Translations under genes and position numbers: made by a program
The notes under the pieces: generated by a model
Told to the model about the DNA's origin: nothing
Databases searched by the model: none
The model's input: the letters and a program-made list of their open reading frames with translations, nothing else
NCBI GenBank assembly: GCA_021808665.1
Contig: JAKBBA010000194.1
Coordinates: 1-5,491 of the forward strand
From: Actinomycetes bacterium
GTDB taxonomy: Bacteria > Actinomycetota > Acidimicrobiia > Acidimicrobiales > Palsa-688
Length of the DNA: 5,491 bases
Direction: 5' to 3'
In this document: positions 1 through 5,314 of the stretch, one piece after another
Layout of the letters: each line of letters begins with the position of its first letter
How positions within the stretch are numbered: position 1 is the first letter of the stretch

Positions 1-2
1 AC

Positions 3-962
3 GTCCCCCCCAGGTTCGCCACGCCCGACGGATGTCTCGTCATGCCCGGCCCCCTATCGCACAACGGTCCCATCGTGTGGTCCTGCACGGCGTGGCTCGC
101 CGGCGCCCACGTCGTGCTCCTCCCCCGCTTCGACGCCGAAGCCACCCTCGACGCGATCGCCACACACAAAGCCGACACCGTCTACCTGGTACCGACCATG
201 ATGAAACGCATCTCGCGCCTCCCCGACGACATCCGCGACTCCTACGACCTGTCGTCGCTCAAAGTCGTGTGGCACCTCGCCGAACCATGCCCCGAATGGC
301 TCAAACAGACCTGGATCGACTGGCTAGGCCCCGAACGCATCTTCGAACTCTACGCCGGCACCGAAGCCCAAGCCGCCACCGTCATCACCGGAACCGAATG
401 GCTCACCCACCGCGGCTCAGTAGGCCGCCCCGCACAAGGATCAGTCATCATCTGCGACCCCGACGGCAACCAAGTACACGCCGGAACGCAAGGCGAAGTA
501 TGGATGCGCCCCGACAGGGACCGCCCCACCTACCGCTACATCGGCGCCGACGCCCGCACCCGCCACGGCGGCTGGGAATCACTCGGCGACATGGGCCGCC
601 TCGACCAAGACGGCTACCTCTACCTCGCCGACCGCATGCAAGACATGATCCTCACCGGCGGCACCAACGTCTACCCCGCCGAAATCGAATCCGCACTACA
701 ACAACACCCCGCCGTGAACTCCTGCGCCGTCATCGGACTCCCCCACGACGACCTCGGCAACTCCGTCCACGCCATCATCCAAGCCGACCCCGACACCGTC
801 ACCCCCGAAGAAATCCTCGCCTTCCTCGCCAGACACCTCGCCCCCTACAAACTCCCCAGAACAATCGAATACACCAACCAGCCGCTACGAGACGACGCCG
901 GCAAAATACGCCGATCCGCGCTGCGCGCCGAACGACTTTCAAGGACGGGATACAACAAATGA
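3..962 (+). CDS. AMP-dependent acyl-CoA synthetase/ligase, C-terminal part (5' end outside window)
   Basis: This enzyme activates a carboxylic acid with ATP to an acyl-adenylate and transfers it to CoA in the cytoplasm. The frame is open from the left edge, so the start and the N-terminal P-loop (TSGTTGxPK-type) motif are missing. What remains shows the adenylation-family motifs in order: PGPLSHNGP near 45-71, YAGTE at 351-365, the ATP-ribose-binding LGDMG at 582-596, DRMQDMILTGGTNVYPAEIE at 630-689 (hinge and start of the small C-terminal domain), and DDAGKIRR near 891-914 with the catalytic lysine codon at 903-905. All core residues of the visible part look intact. The style resembles the bile-acid/long-chain CoA ligase branch, but the substrate cannot be read from sequence. 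The stop TGA overlaps the next gene's ATG (ATGA), so the two are probably co-translated. Third codon positions are nearly all C or A (GAA, CAA and AAA rather than GAG, CAG and AAG), unlike the genes to the right. Confidence 0.9.
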   Translation, partial: VPPRFATPDGCLVMPGPLSHNGPIVWSCTAWLAGAHVVLLPRFDAEATLDAIATHKADTVYLVPTMMKRISRLPDDIRDSYDLSSLKVVWHLAEPCPEWLKQTWIDWLGPERIFELYAGTEAQAATVITGTEWLTHRGSVGRPAQGSVIICDPDGNQVHAGTQGEVWMRPDRDRPTYRYIGADARTRHGGWESLGDMGRLDQDGYLYLADRMQDMILTGGTNVYPAEIESALQQHPAVNSCAVIGLPHDDLGNSVHAIIQADPDTVTPEEILAFLARHLAPYKLPRTIEYTNQPLRDDAGKIRRSALRAERLSRTGYNK

Positions 963-1954
963 AATTCGAACCTGCCATCGAAGCCCAGATAGCCATCGAG
1001 ATGTCCGGAATACCTCAAGTCCGTAACATCGACGACCTGCGCGTGTTCCTTCGCGAACAGATCGACGAGAAATTCACTAAGTTCGGCGAGCCGGGACCAG
1101 AAGTGGACCGAGTGATCGACCACGCCGTCGCGACCAAAGGCGGACAGATCCTCGTGAGAACTTACCATCCCGAAAACACCACCCGAACAGCGTTGCCCGT
1201 CCATCTCATGCTGCACGGCGGAGGTTGGGTGTCAGGGTCGATCGACGAATTAGCCAACGACGCTGCCGCCCGCTTCAGGGCCGTGCACGCGAACTGCGTA
1301 GTCGCTGCAGTCGAGTACCGACTCGCCCCGGAGCATCCCTTCCCCGCAGCGCTCGACGACGTGATCGCCTCTGCAAGTTGGGCGCTCGCACAGGCCTCCG
1401 ACATGGGGGCAGACCCGACATGCCTGACCCTCGAAGGACAATCCGCCGGCGCCAACCTCGCCGCCGCCGCTCTCCTCGCATCCCCTGCGCTACCCGTCGC
1501 CGGCCTGATACTCGACGTGCCAGCCGTAGACCTCACCGCCGAGACAGTGACCGGTGATCCCCTCATCGGCGACGACGCATTCAAACAGATGCTGCTCCAC
1601 GGACTCGACACCTACACCGGCGACCGCTCCCTCGCGACGTCACCACTAGTGTCACCCCTCCTGGCCGATGACCTGTCAACATTCCCCCCGACACTCATCC
1701 TGACCGCCGAACTCGACGCGCTCGCCAACGGCGGCCAACTGTTCGCCGAGAAACTGATCAACGCCAAAGTAACCTGCCACCATATCAGCTATCCCGGAGC
1801 CCTCCACGGCTCCGCCATCCTCACCAAAAGCTGGCCAACCGCCCGCAAATGGAGACAGGACGCAATACAATTCATTCAGGACATCCATTCCCGCAACGAA
1901 CGCCGCATCCACGCCAACCAACAGTTAGGGCTCGAAGTCACCGGCGATATATGA
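959..1954 (+). CDS. Alpha/beta hydrolase, hormone-sensitive-lipase (family IV) type esterase
   Basis: A 331-residue esterase/lipase of the alpha/beta hydrolase fold-3 (HSL) family, expected to hydrolyse carboxylic esters. Visible features are the oxyanion-hole HGGG at residues 86-89, the family-typical YRLAPEHPFPAA at 120-131, the nucleophile elbow GQSAG with Ser162, the acid Asp253 in AELDALANG, and His283 in GALHGSA. The full triad is present and the length is normal for the family. There is no signal peptide, so it is probably cytoplasmic. The start ATG at 959 overlaps the ligase stop by 4 bases and has a purine-rich AAGGACGG at 941-948 about 10 bases upstream. The frame is also open for 309 codons further upstream, but that part is a shadow of the ligase gene and not a fusion. 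The pairing suggests that the hydrolase frees an acid which the ligase then loads onto CoA; this is inference. The usual GDSAG elbow is GQSAG here, a tolerated variant. Confidence 0.9.
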   Translation: MKFEPAIEAQIAIEMSGIPQVRNIDDLRVFLREQIDEKFTKFGEPGPEVDRVIDHAVATKGGQILVRTYHPENTTRTALPVHLMLHGGGWVSGSIDELANDAAARFRAVHANCVVAAVEYRLAPEHPFPAALDDVIASASWALAQASDMGADPTCLTLEGQSAGANLAAAALLASPALPVAGLILDVPAVDLTAETVTGDPLIGDDAFKQMLLHGLDTYTGDRSLATSPLVSPLLADDLSTFPPTLILTAELDALANGGQLFAEKLINAKVTCHHISYPGALHGSAILTKSWPTARKWRQDAIQFIQDIHSRNERRIHANQQLGLEVTGDI

Positions 1955-2040
1955 CCCACAAGGACGACGCGCAAACGAATCCGCCGGCACCGTCCTCGGA
2001 CTACCGAGACGACCTACGCGACCGTTCGCGATTAGCCTAG
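1951..2040 (+). pseudogene. Possible 5' stump of a third operon gene (29 codons), then a gene-free convergent gap to 2215
   Basis: An ATG at 1951 overlaps the hydrolase stop as ATGA, the same geometry as the ligase/hydrolase junction. It reads MTHKDDAQTNPPAPSSDYRD and stops at TAG 2038-2040. The hydrophilic, proline-containing peptide could be the N-terminus of a longer, lost protein, but I recognise no family. No good ribosome binding site lies in front of it. The same 1849-2040 frame also contains an upstream ATG inside the hydrolase. The following 2041-2215 is a convergent gap before the stop of the minus-strand regulator. It holds small palindromes (CTAGCTAG at 2037-2044, CGCTAGCG at 2062-2069) but no stem followed by a T-run, so I cannot point to a terminator. 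The frame may simply be chance in GC-rich DNA. Confidence 0.25.
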
Positions 2041-2215
2041 CTAGCCACGGAATAGCGACGACGCTAGCGCTCGGATACAACATCTCCCGCGACCATCATT
2101 CGGCGTTCCAGGTTCTGGCCGCCCCCAGCCTCGCTCGTCGAACACCATATCACATAGTCTGCGTATACTTTCCCAACTAAGGTCAATGGCAGTTCCGCCG
2201 CTGAGCCGCTAACCT

Positions 2216-3166
2216 CTAGTCGCTTCTCAAGAACGGGTTGCCAACCTCATTCGGCAGCTCGTCGTTTTGGATGCCAATGCCACTTGCTATTAGCTCGGTC
2301 AGCACATTGTGAACGATGGTTGCGGGCTCTGAGAGTGACTGCCAGTCAGCAGTACATAACGACATTTTTACTGTCAGCGTCGGCTCAATAGGCGCAACAG
2401 TCAAAGTGTCGCAAATCTGAGTGCATCGACGAGCGACCATCGAAGGCAGTATCGTGGCGCCGATTCCACTCTTGACGGCGTTTGTGAGGGTTTCGCTCGA
2501 GGCGTTCTCCGCGACAACTCGCGGGCTGCACCCAACCTTTCGGAACCCCTCGTCTACCACTTGGCGGACCGTATGGATAGGAGGTGGCAAGATCATGTCA
2601 AGTGTCGCCAGATCGCTAATCGACACGCTTTCGCCGTTAATGCCGTTACCGTCCTTCACGAGCAACACTAAGTTGTCGGTGAGGAGTGGTTCGAAGTGCA
2701 CGCCGCGCATAGGTCCGGGGTCATAGATGAAAGCCAGGTCCATTCTGCCGGACATGATCGCTTCGCTGATAACTCCCCCATAGTTCTCGTTTACGTGCAG
2801 TACGATACCGGGAAAGCGTTCCCGAACGGCGAGAAGCAGTTCTAACGCGACGACTGACCCGATGCTACAGGGTGCCAGGCCGAGCATCACCGTGCCCGCA
2901 GGTGCATTGCCGGATTCTGCGACCACAGCCTGGGCCTCATCGAGCATTCTGAGGATCGCCTGTGAGTAACGGTAGAGGGATCGACCTGCTGCCGTCGGCT
3001 CGACGCCACGTTTGCTTCGAATGAGAAGCCGCTGCTTGAATTCACGCTCGAGCGCAGCGATCTGCTGGCTTAGCGCCGGTTGGGCGATGAACAGCACATC
3101 AGACGCCCGGGTAATGCTGCCCATGTCTACCACCTTCACGAACGATCGTAGACGCTGGGTATCCAT
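2216..3166 (-). CDS. LysR-family transcriptional regulator, Nac-like
   Basis: A 316-residue DNA-binding regulator. Residues 1-60 form the winged helix-turn-helix: FVKVVDMGSITRASDVL, then AQPALSQQIAALE, then LLIRSKRGVEPTAAG. Several of these stretches match what I recall of the enterobacterial nitrogen-assimilation regulator Nac (FVKIVD.GS.T.A..VL.IAQPALSQQ, LLIR.KRGV.PT.AG). A linker helix around 61-85 leads to a periplasmic-binding-protein-like effector domain (about 90-300) with HVNENYGGVISEAIMSGRMD at 124-143 and the LysR-typical VKSGIGATILPS at 231-242. The start was chosen at 3166 because AAGGAG (minus strand, 3171-3176) sits 4 bases upstream; an in-frame ATG 10 codons earlier lacks such a site. 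It lies divergent from the pxp-type genes, the usual layout of a LysR regulator with its target, though the gap is unusually long. The effector is unknown. Its codon use is less GC-biased than the ligase. A non-Nac LysR function remains possible. Confidence 0.9.
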   Translation of the reverse strand: MDTQRLRSFVKVVDMGSITRASDVLFIAQPALSQQIAALEREFKQRLLIRSKRGVEPTAAGRSLYRYSQAILRMLDEAQAVVAESGNAPAGTVMLGLAPCSIGSVVALELLLAVRERFPGIVLHVNENYGGVISEAIMSGRMDLAFIYDPGPMRGVHFEPLLTDNLVLLVKDGNGINGESVSISDLATLDMILPPPIHTVRQVVDEGFRKVGCSPRVVAENASSETLTNAVKSGIGATILPSMVARRCTQICDTLTVAPIEPTLTVKMSLCTADWQSLSEPATIVHNVLTELIASGIGIQNDELPNEVGNPFLRSD

Positions 3167-3170
3167 GAGA

Positions 3171-3176
3171 CTCCTT
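3171..3176 (-). promoter_or_regulatory. Ribosome binding site of the LysR regulator (decides the start)
   Basis: On the minus strand this reads AAGGAG, 4 bases before the ATG at 3166-3164. It supports the 316-residue form over the longer frame that begins at 3196. Confidence 0.75.
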
Positions 3177-3210
3177 TTGGCTCGAAAGGATATCACATGG
3201 GATGACTGTC

Positions 3211-3242
3211 TCGCAGGCCTATTGATGCTCGTTGTCGCAGGC
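3211..3242. repeat. Direct repeat TCGCAGGC upstream of the regulator
   Basis: TCGCAGGC occurs at 3211-3218 and again at 3235-3242, a spacing of 24 bases. The copies lie 45-76 bases upstream of the LysR start codon, where an autoregulatory site would be expected. An 8-base repeat can arise by chance, so a binding role is only inferred. Confidence 0.35.
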
Positions 3243-3248
3243 TACCGG

Positions 3249-3309
3249 GTGCCAAGTAGCAGCTAATTGACGAGTCTGTCGTCGCTCCGACTCCTTGGCA
3301 CAGTCGGAG
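3249..3309. repeat. Cluster of interlocking inverted repeats
   Basis: Four dyads lie in 61 bases. GTGCCAAG at 3249-3256 is the exact complement of CTTGGCAC at 3294-3301. CTCCGACT at 3285-3292 is the exact complement of AGTCGGAG at 3302-3309. GACGA at 3269-3273 pairs with TCGTC at 3279-3283. TAGC at 3257-3260 pairs with GCTA at 3262-3265 around one base. The two 8-base pairs interlock: one arm of the first fills the loop of the second, with no linker on its 3' side, so in RNA they would compete and not coexist. No T-run follows, so this is not an ordinary terminator. It could be a regulator binding region or a switchable leader structure; its role is unknown. Confidence 0.5.
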
Positions 3310-3683
3310 GTGCGTGGTATCGACGCAGTGACGCAGCATTTGCGACTCACCTCCTACACGCAAGCGTCCACCCGCCCTCCGACAGTCGACGGCGACATTC
3401 TCGGCGCGCATGGGCCGCGTTTGCGCATTGCCCGCGGTCTGCTGCTCTGCCCCGATCATACTTGGCGATTGCTGTCGCAAAGTCACCGACATGGCTGACT
3501 GCCGAGGACACAACCCCACGACGTCTCGCGGGTCGAGCCACACGTGTATGTCGAAACGGCAGGGTCCGCGCTCAACAAATTGCTTCCTAGATTCCCCTAC
3601 GGACGGATCCGAGGAAGTCGTTCTCATAGTCCCGGCCGGCTCTGTGCCACCGCCTCCCGGCCGTGCAGATACCGGAACGTTGG

Positions 3684-3719
3684 CCTGATGCATCGTCAAT
3701 TGCAATATCGTCAGGATAA
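3684..3719. promoter_or_regulatory. Candidate LysR/Nac-type operator upstream of the pxpA-like gene
   Basis: This stretch packs several symmetric elements: CCTGA (3684-3688) facing TCAGG (3711-3715), the palindromes GATGCATC (3687-3694) and ATTGCAAT (3699-3706), and a direct repeat ATCGTCA (3692-3698 and 3707-3713). ATATCGTCAGGATAA at 3705-3719 matches the Nac site ATA-N9-TAT at five of the six defined bases and contains the general LysR pattern T-N11-A. It lies about 45-80 bases upstream of the transcription start inferred from the -10 at 3751-3756, where LysR activators usually bind. The motif match is from recalled consensus; occupancy is inferred. Confidence 0.4.
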
Positions 3720-3726
3720 TGCTCTA

Positions 3727-3756
3727 TTGGTAACGATGAATGTGGCCCTCTAGTCT
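3727..3756 (+). promoter_or_regulatory. Weak sigma70-like promoter candidate for the pxpABC-type operon
   Basis: TTGGTA (3727-3732) and TAGTCT (3751-3756) are spaced by 18 bases and would start transcription near 3763, giving a leader of about 45 bases. Both boxes are imperfect, as expected for an activator-dependent promoter. GATAAT at 3715-3720 is a better -10 hexamer but has no matching -35 box. Confidence 0.25.
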
Positions 3757-3795
3757 TAGACGCAGAATGTCTTCGTGCGCAGAAACCTTGGTTAT

Positions 3796-3800
3796 GGAGG
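3796..3800 (+). promoter_or_regulatory. Ribosome binding site of the pxpA-like gene (decides a GTG start)
   Basis: GGAGG lies 7 bases before GTG 3808-3810. An upstream in-frame GTG at 3775 has no such site and would add 11 residues unlike the family's N-terminus, so 3808 is preferred. Confidence 0.75.
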
Positions 3801-3807
3801 CGCGGCA

Positions 3808-4590
3808 GTGCAACCCGCTGTAGATCTAGTAGCTGACATCGGGGAGGGTTTTGGAGCTTTCCGAATGGGTGATGACGAAGCTCTTCTAGGTCTCGTCACG
3901 TCGGCGAACATCGCCTGCGGCTTTCATGCGGGCGACCCGCGAATTATGGATGTCTCTACCCGTGAATGCGTTCGACGCGGTATTTCTATAGGTGCTCATC
4001 CAAGCTTTCCAGATCTAATTGGATTCGGGCGGCGCACGATGGAGTTGACGGCAGAGGAAGTTCGAACCGATATTCTTTATCAGCTCGGCGCTTTGCACGC
4101 TTTTTCTGTCGCCAATAAGGGGCGCCTCGCTCATGTTGCTCCCCACGGCCGGTTGGGGAACCTAGTCGCCGTACGCGCTGACTATGCCTCCGCAGTGGTT
4201 TCAGCTATCTGTGACTTCGATGCTCGCTTGATCGTCGTGGCTCAGGCGGGATGCCTTCACGATATCGCTCTTGATCACGGTCTATCGGTGGCGACGGTCG
4301 GCATTGCTGACAGGAACTATCAAGACGACGGAACGCTCGTACCTCGTTCAGACCCCTCAGCCCTTGTCACCGACGAAGATGCAATTGCGCGTAGGACTGT
4401 CACCATGGTGACCGAGGGGATCATCGAGACCGTCGCCGGAAGTTGGATTCAGGTCCCTTGCGATACAGTTCTACTGCATGGAGACACCCCAGGGGCCGTA
4501 TCCATAGCTCGTAGAATCCGCGTTGAGCTTGAAGCGGCGGGTGTCCGGTTCGCCCCGCTCGAAGAAGTCCTTGCATTGAAGCAAGAGTAG
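3808..4590 (+). CDS. pxpA: LamB/YcsF family protein, 5-oxoprolinase subunit A-like
   Basis: A 260-residue cytoplasmic protein of the LamB/YcsF family. Its characterised members are PxpA, which with PxpB and PxpC converts 5-oxoproline plus ATP to glutamate. Family blocks appear in order: VDLVADIGEGFGAFRMGDDE (5-24), TSANIACGFHAGDP (31-44), IGAHPSFPDLIGFGRR (61-76), YQLGAL (91-96), APHGRLGN (111-118), ADRNYQDDGTLVPRS (167-181) and LLHGDTPGAV (222-231). The length is normal. Two signature sites differ from the usual family form: DLNxDxGE reads DLVADIGE, and KPHGxLYN reads APHGRLGN, so a highly conserved Lys is Ala and the Tyr is Gly. Since the remaining motifs are intact, this looks like divergence more than decay; the substrate may not be 5-oxoproline. 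Start GTG 3808 is supported by GGAGG 7 bases upstream. It is first in a unit with the pxpB-like gene 12 bases downstream. Codons often end in T, unlike the left half of the window. Confidence 0.88.
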   Translation: MQPAVDLVADIGEGFGAFRMGDDEALLGLVTSANIACGFHAGDPRIMDVSTRECVRRGISIGAHPSFPDLIGFGRRTMELTAEEVRTDILYQLGALHAFSVANKGRLAHVAPHGRLGNLVAVRADYASAVVSAICDFDARLIVVAQAGCLHDIALDHGLSVATVGIADRNYQDDGTLVPRSDPSALVTDEDAIARRTVTMVTEGIIETVAGSWIQVPCDTVLLHGDTPGAVSIARRIRVELEAAGVRFAPLEEVLALKQE

Positions 4591-4602
4591 ATAGCTTTCA
4601 TC

Positions 4603-5313
4603 ATGGAAGAGGCATTAATCGCAGTGCAAGAGTGCGGAGATTCGGGTCTGATCGTCTACGCAGAGTCCTCAGACCGAATTGCCGCTTGGACTTGCATTCA
4701 CAATCTCTCGGATTGTCTGTGGATGATCGAACCAGACGGACTGCGTGGACTGATCCCGACGTATGACCGGATCCTGGTCGAGTTCGATTGTTCCGTTGTC
4801 GACTACGACGTCCTTCGTGACAGGATTTTGGCTGTAGCTAGAGGGTCGGATTTGACGCGTGCGCGTCCGACGCCTCACACCTTCGAGGTTCCTGTTGTCT
4901 ATGGTGGCACCCACGGGCCGGACCTTGCCTATGTGGCGGGTCATCTCGGCACGACCGAGTCAAAAGTTGTCGAGGTGCACAGTTCGGGGCCGTTGATTGT
5001 GCGCTGCTTGGGGGCTCCGGCGGGGTCACCGATGATGGATGGGCCTCCTTTCGAAAAGTCGATACCCCGTTTGGCGTCGCCCAGGCTGAGTGTGCCGTCC
5101 GGATCTGTTGCTGTGGCTGGACGCCAAGCCGTAGTCAGCCCAACGCCTTCCCCGGGTGGATGGGCAGTGATAGGACGTACGCCTCTACAGATCATCGATA
5201 TCACGGCGGACCCGTTGGTGCCATATCGCCCTGGTGACGTATTCCGGTTTGTGCCAATACAGGCCGATGACTGGGATCACTACTCCGGCCCACTTCAAGC
5301 GGCAGTGGCCTAA
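4603..5313 (+). CDS. pxpB: Allophanate hydrolase subunit 1/KipI family, 5-oxoprolinase subunit B-like
   Basis: A 236-residue member of the KipI/PxpB family (cyclophilin-like fold), expected to pair with the PxpC-like protein in the ATP-dependent opening of a lactam. Visible blocks: GDSGLIVY (12-19), GLRGLIPTYDRILVEFD (46-62), VPVVYGGTHGPDL (96-108), VHSSGPLIVRCLG (125-137), IPRLASPR (154-161), VPSGSVAVAGRQ (164-175), SPGGWAVIGRTP (183-194) and RPGDVFRFVPI (209-219). The usual LGFxPGFPYL is LGAPAGSPMMDG here (136-147), and the usual AGxQTGIYP is AGRQAVVSP (172-180). It therefore sits outside the canonical form, parallel to the changes in the A subunit. The start is uncertain: ATG 4603 has no clear ribosome site, while GTG 4624 in the same frame has GGAAGAGG (4605-4612) before it and would give a protein 7 residues shorter. 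It lies 12 bases after pxpA and 1 base before the pxpC start. Confidence 0.87.
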   Translation: MEEALIAVQECGDSGLIVYAESSDRIAAWTCIHNLSDCLWMIEPDGLRGLIPTYDRILVEFDCSVVDYDVLRDRILAVARGSDLTRARPTPHTFEVPVVYGGTHGPDLAYVAGHLGTTESKVVEVHSSGPLIVRCLGAPAGSPMMDGPPFEKSIPRLASPRLSVPSGSVAVAGRQAVVSPTPSPGGWAVIGRTPLQIIDITADPLVPYRPGDVFRFVPIQADDWDHYSGPLQAAVA

Positions 5314-5314
5314 C

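Larger units (their letters stand above)
3167..3807. other. Long divergent intergenic region without a convincing gene
   Basis: About 640 bases separate the LysR start from the pxpA-like start, much longer than the 100-200 bases usual for such a pair. Several frames are open on both strands, the longest being 170 codons on the minus strand. None has a good ribosome binding site or a recognisable domain, and the peptides are compositionally odd (Cys/Arg/Pro/Ser-rich). What is visible is repeat structure: a direct repeat near the LysR gene (3211-3242), a dyad cluster (3249-3309), a 14-base imperfect direct repeat with 12 matches (3406-3419 and 3423-3436, period 17), and a palindrome-rich stretch with a possible promoter next to the pxpA-like gene (3684-3756). 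The middle part (about 3310-3680) could be the remains of a decayed gene, but I cannot name one. Confidence 0.55.

Noticed and set aside
32..958. A 309-codon open stretch in the hydrolase frame, as if the hydrolase were a 640-residue fusion
   Set aside because: The translation is an Arg/Pro/His-rich low-complexity shadow of the ligase gene, caused by its C-rich codons. The hydrolase has its own start and ribosome site at 959.
845..1611. Minus-strand frames at 845-1216 and 1162-1611
   Set aside because: They lie opposite the well-supported ligase and hydrolase genes and show no domain of their own.
2040..2180. Continuation of the truncated third gene in a shifted frame after 2040
   Set aside because: The shifted frame is open to about 2180 but has no recognisable similarity. 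One open frame of this length in GC-rich DNA is expected by chance.
2030..2215. Possible bidirectional terminator between the hydrolase and LysR genes
   Set aside because: Small palindromes are present, but none has a strong GC stem followed by a T-run on either strand.
3267..3590. Plus-strand frames at 3267-3590, 3295-3498 and 3410-3688
   Set aside because: They overlap each other in different frames and lack ribosome sites and recognisable motifs. A decayed gene is possible but cannot be supported.
3193..3705. 170-codon minus-strand frame in the divergent gap
   Set aside because: No recognisable domain, no ribosome site, odd composition, and it covers the presumed pxp-type promoter region.
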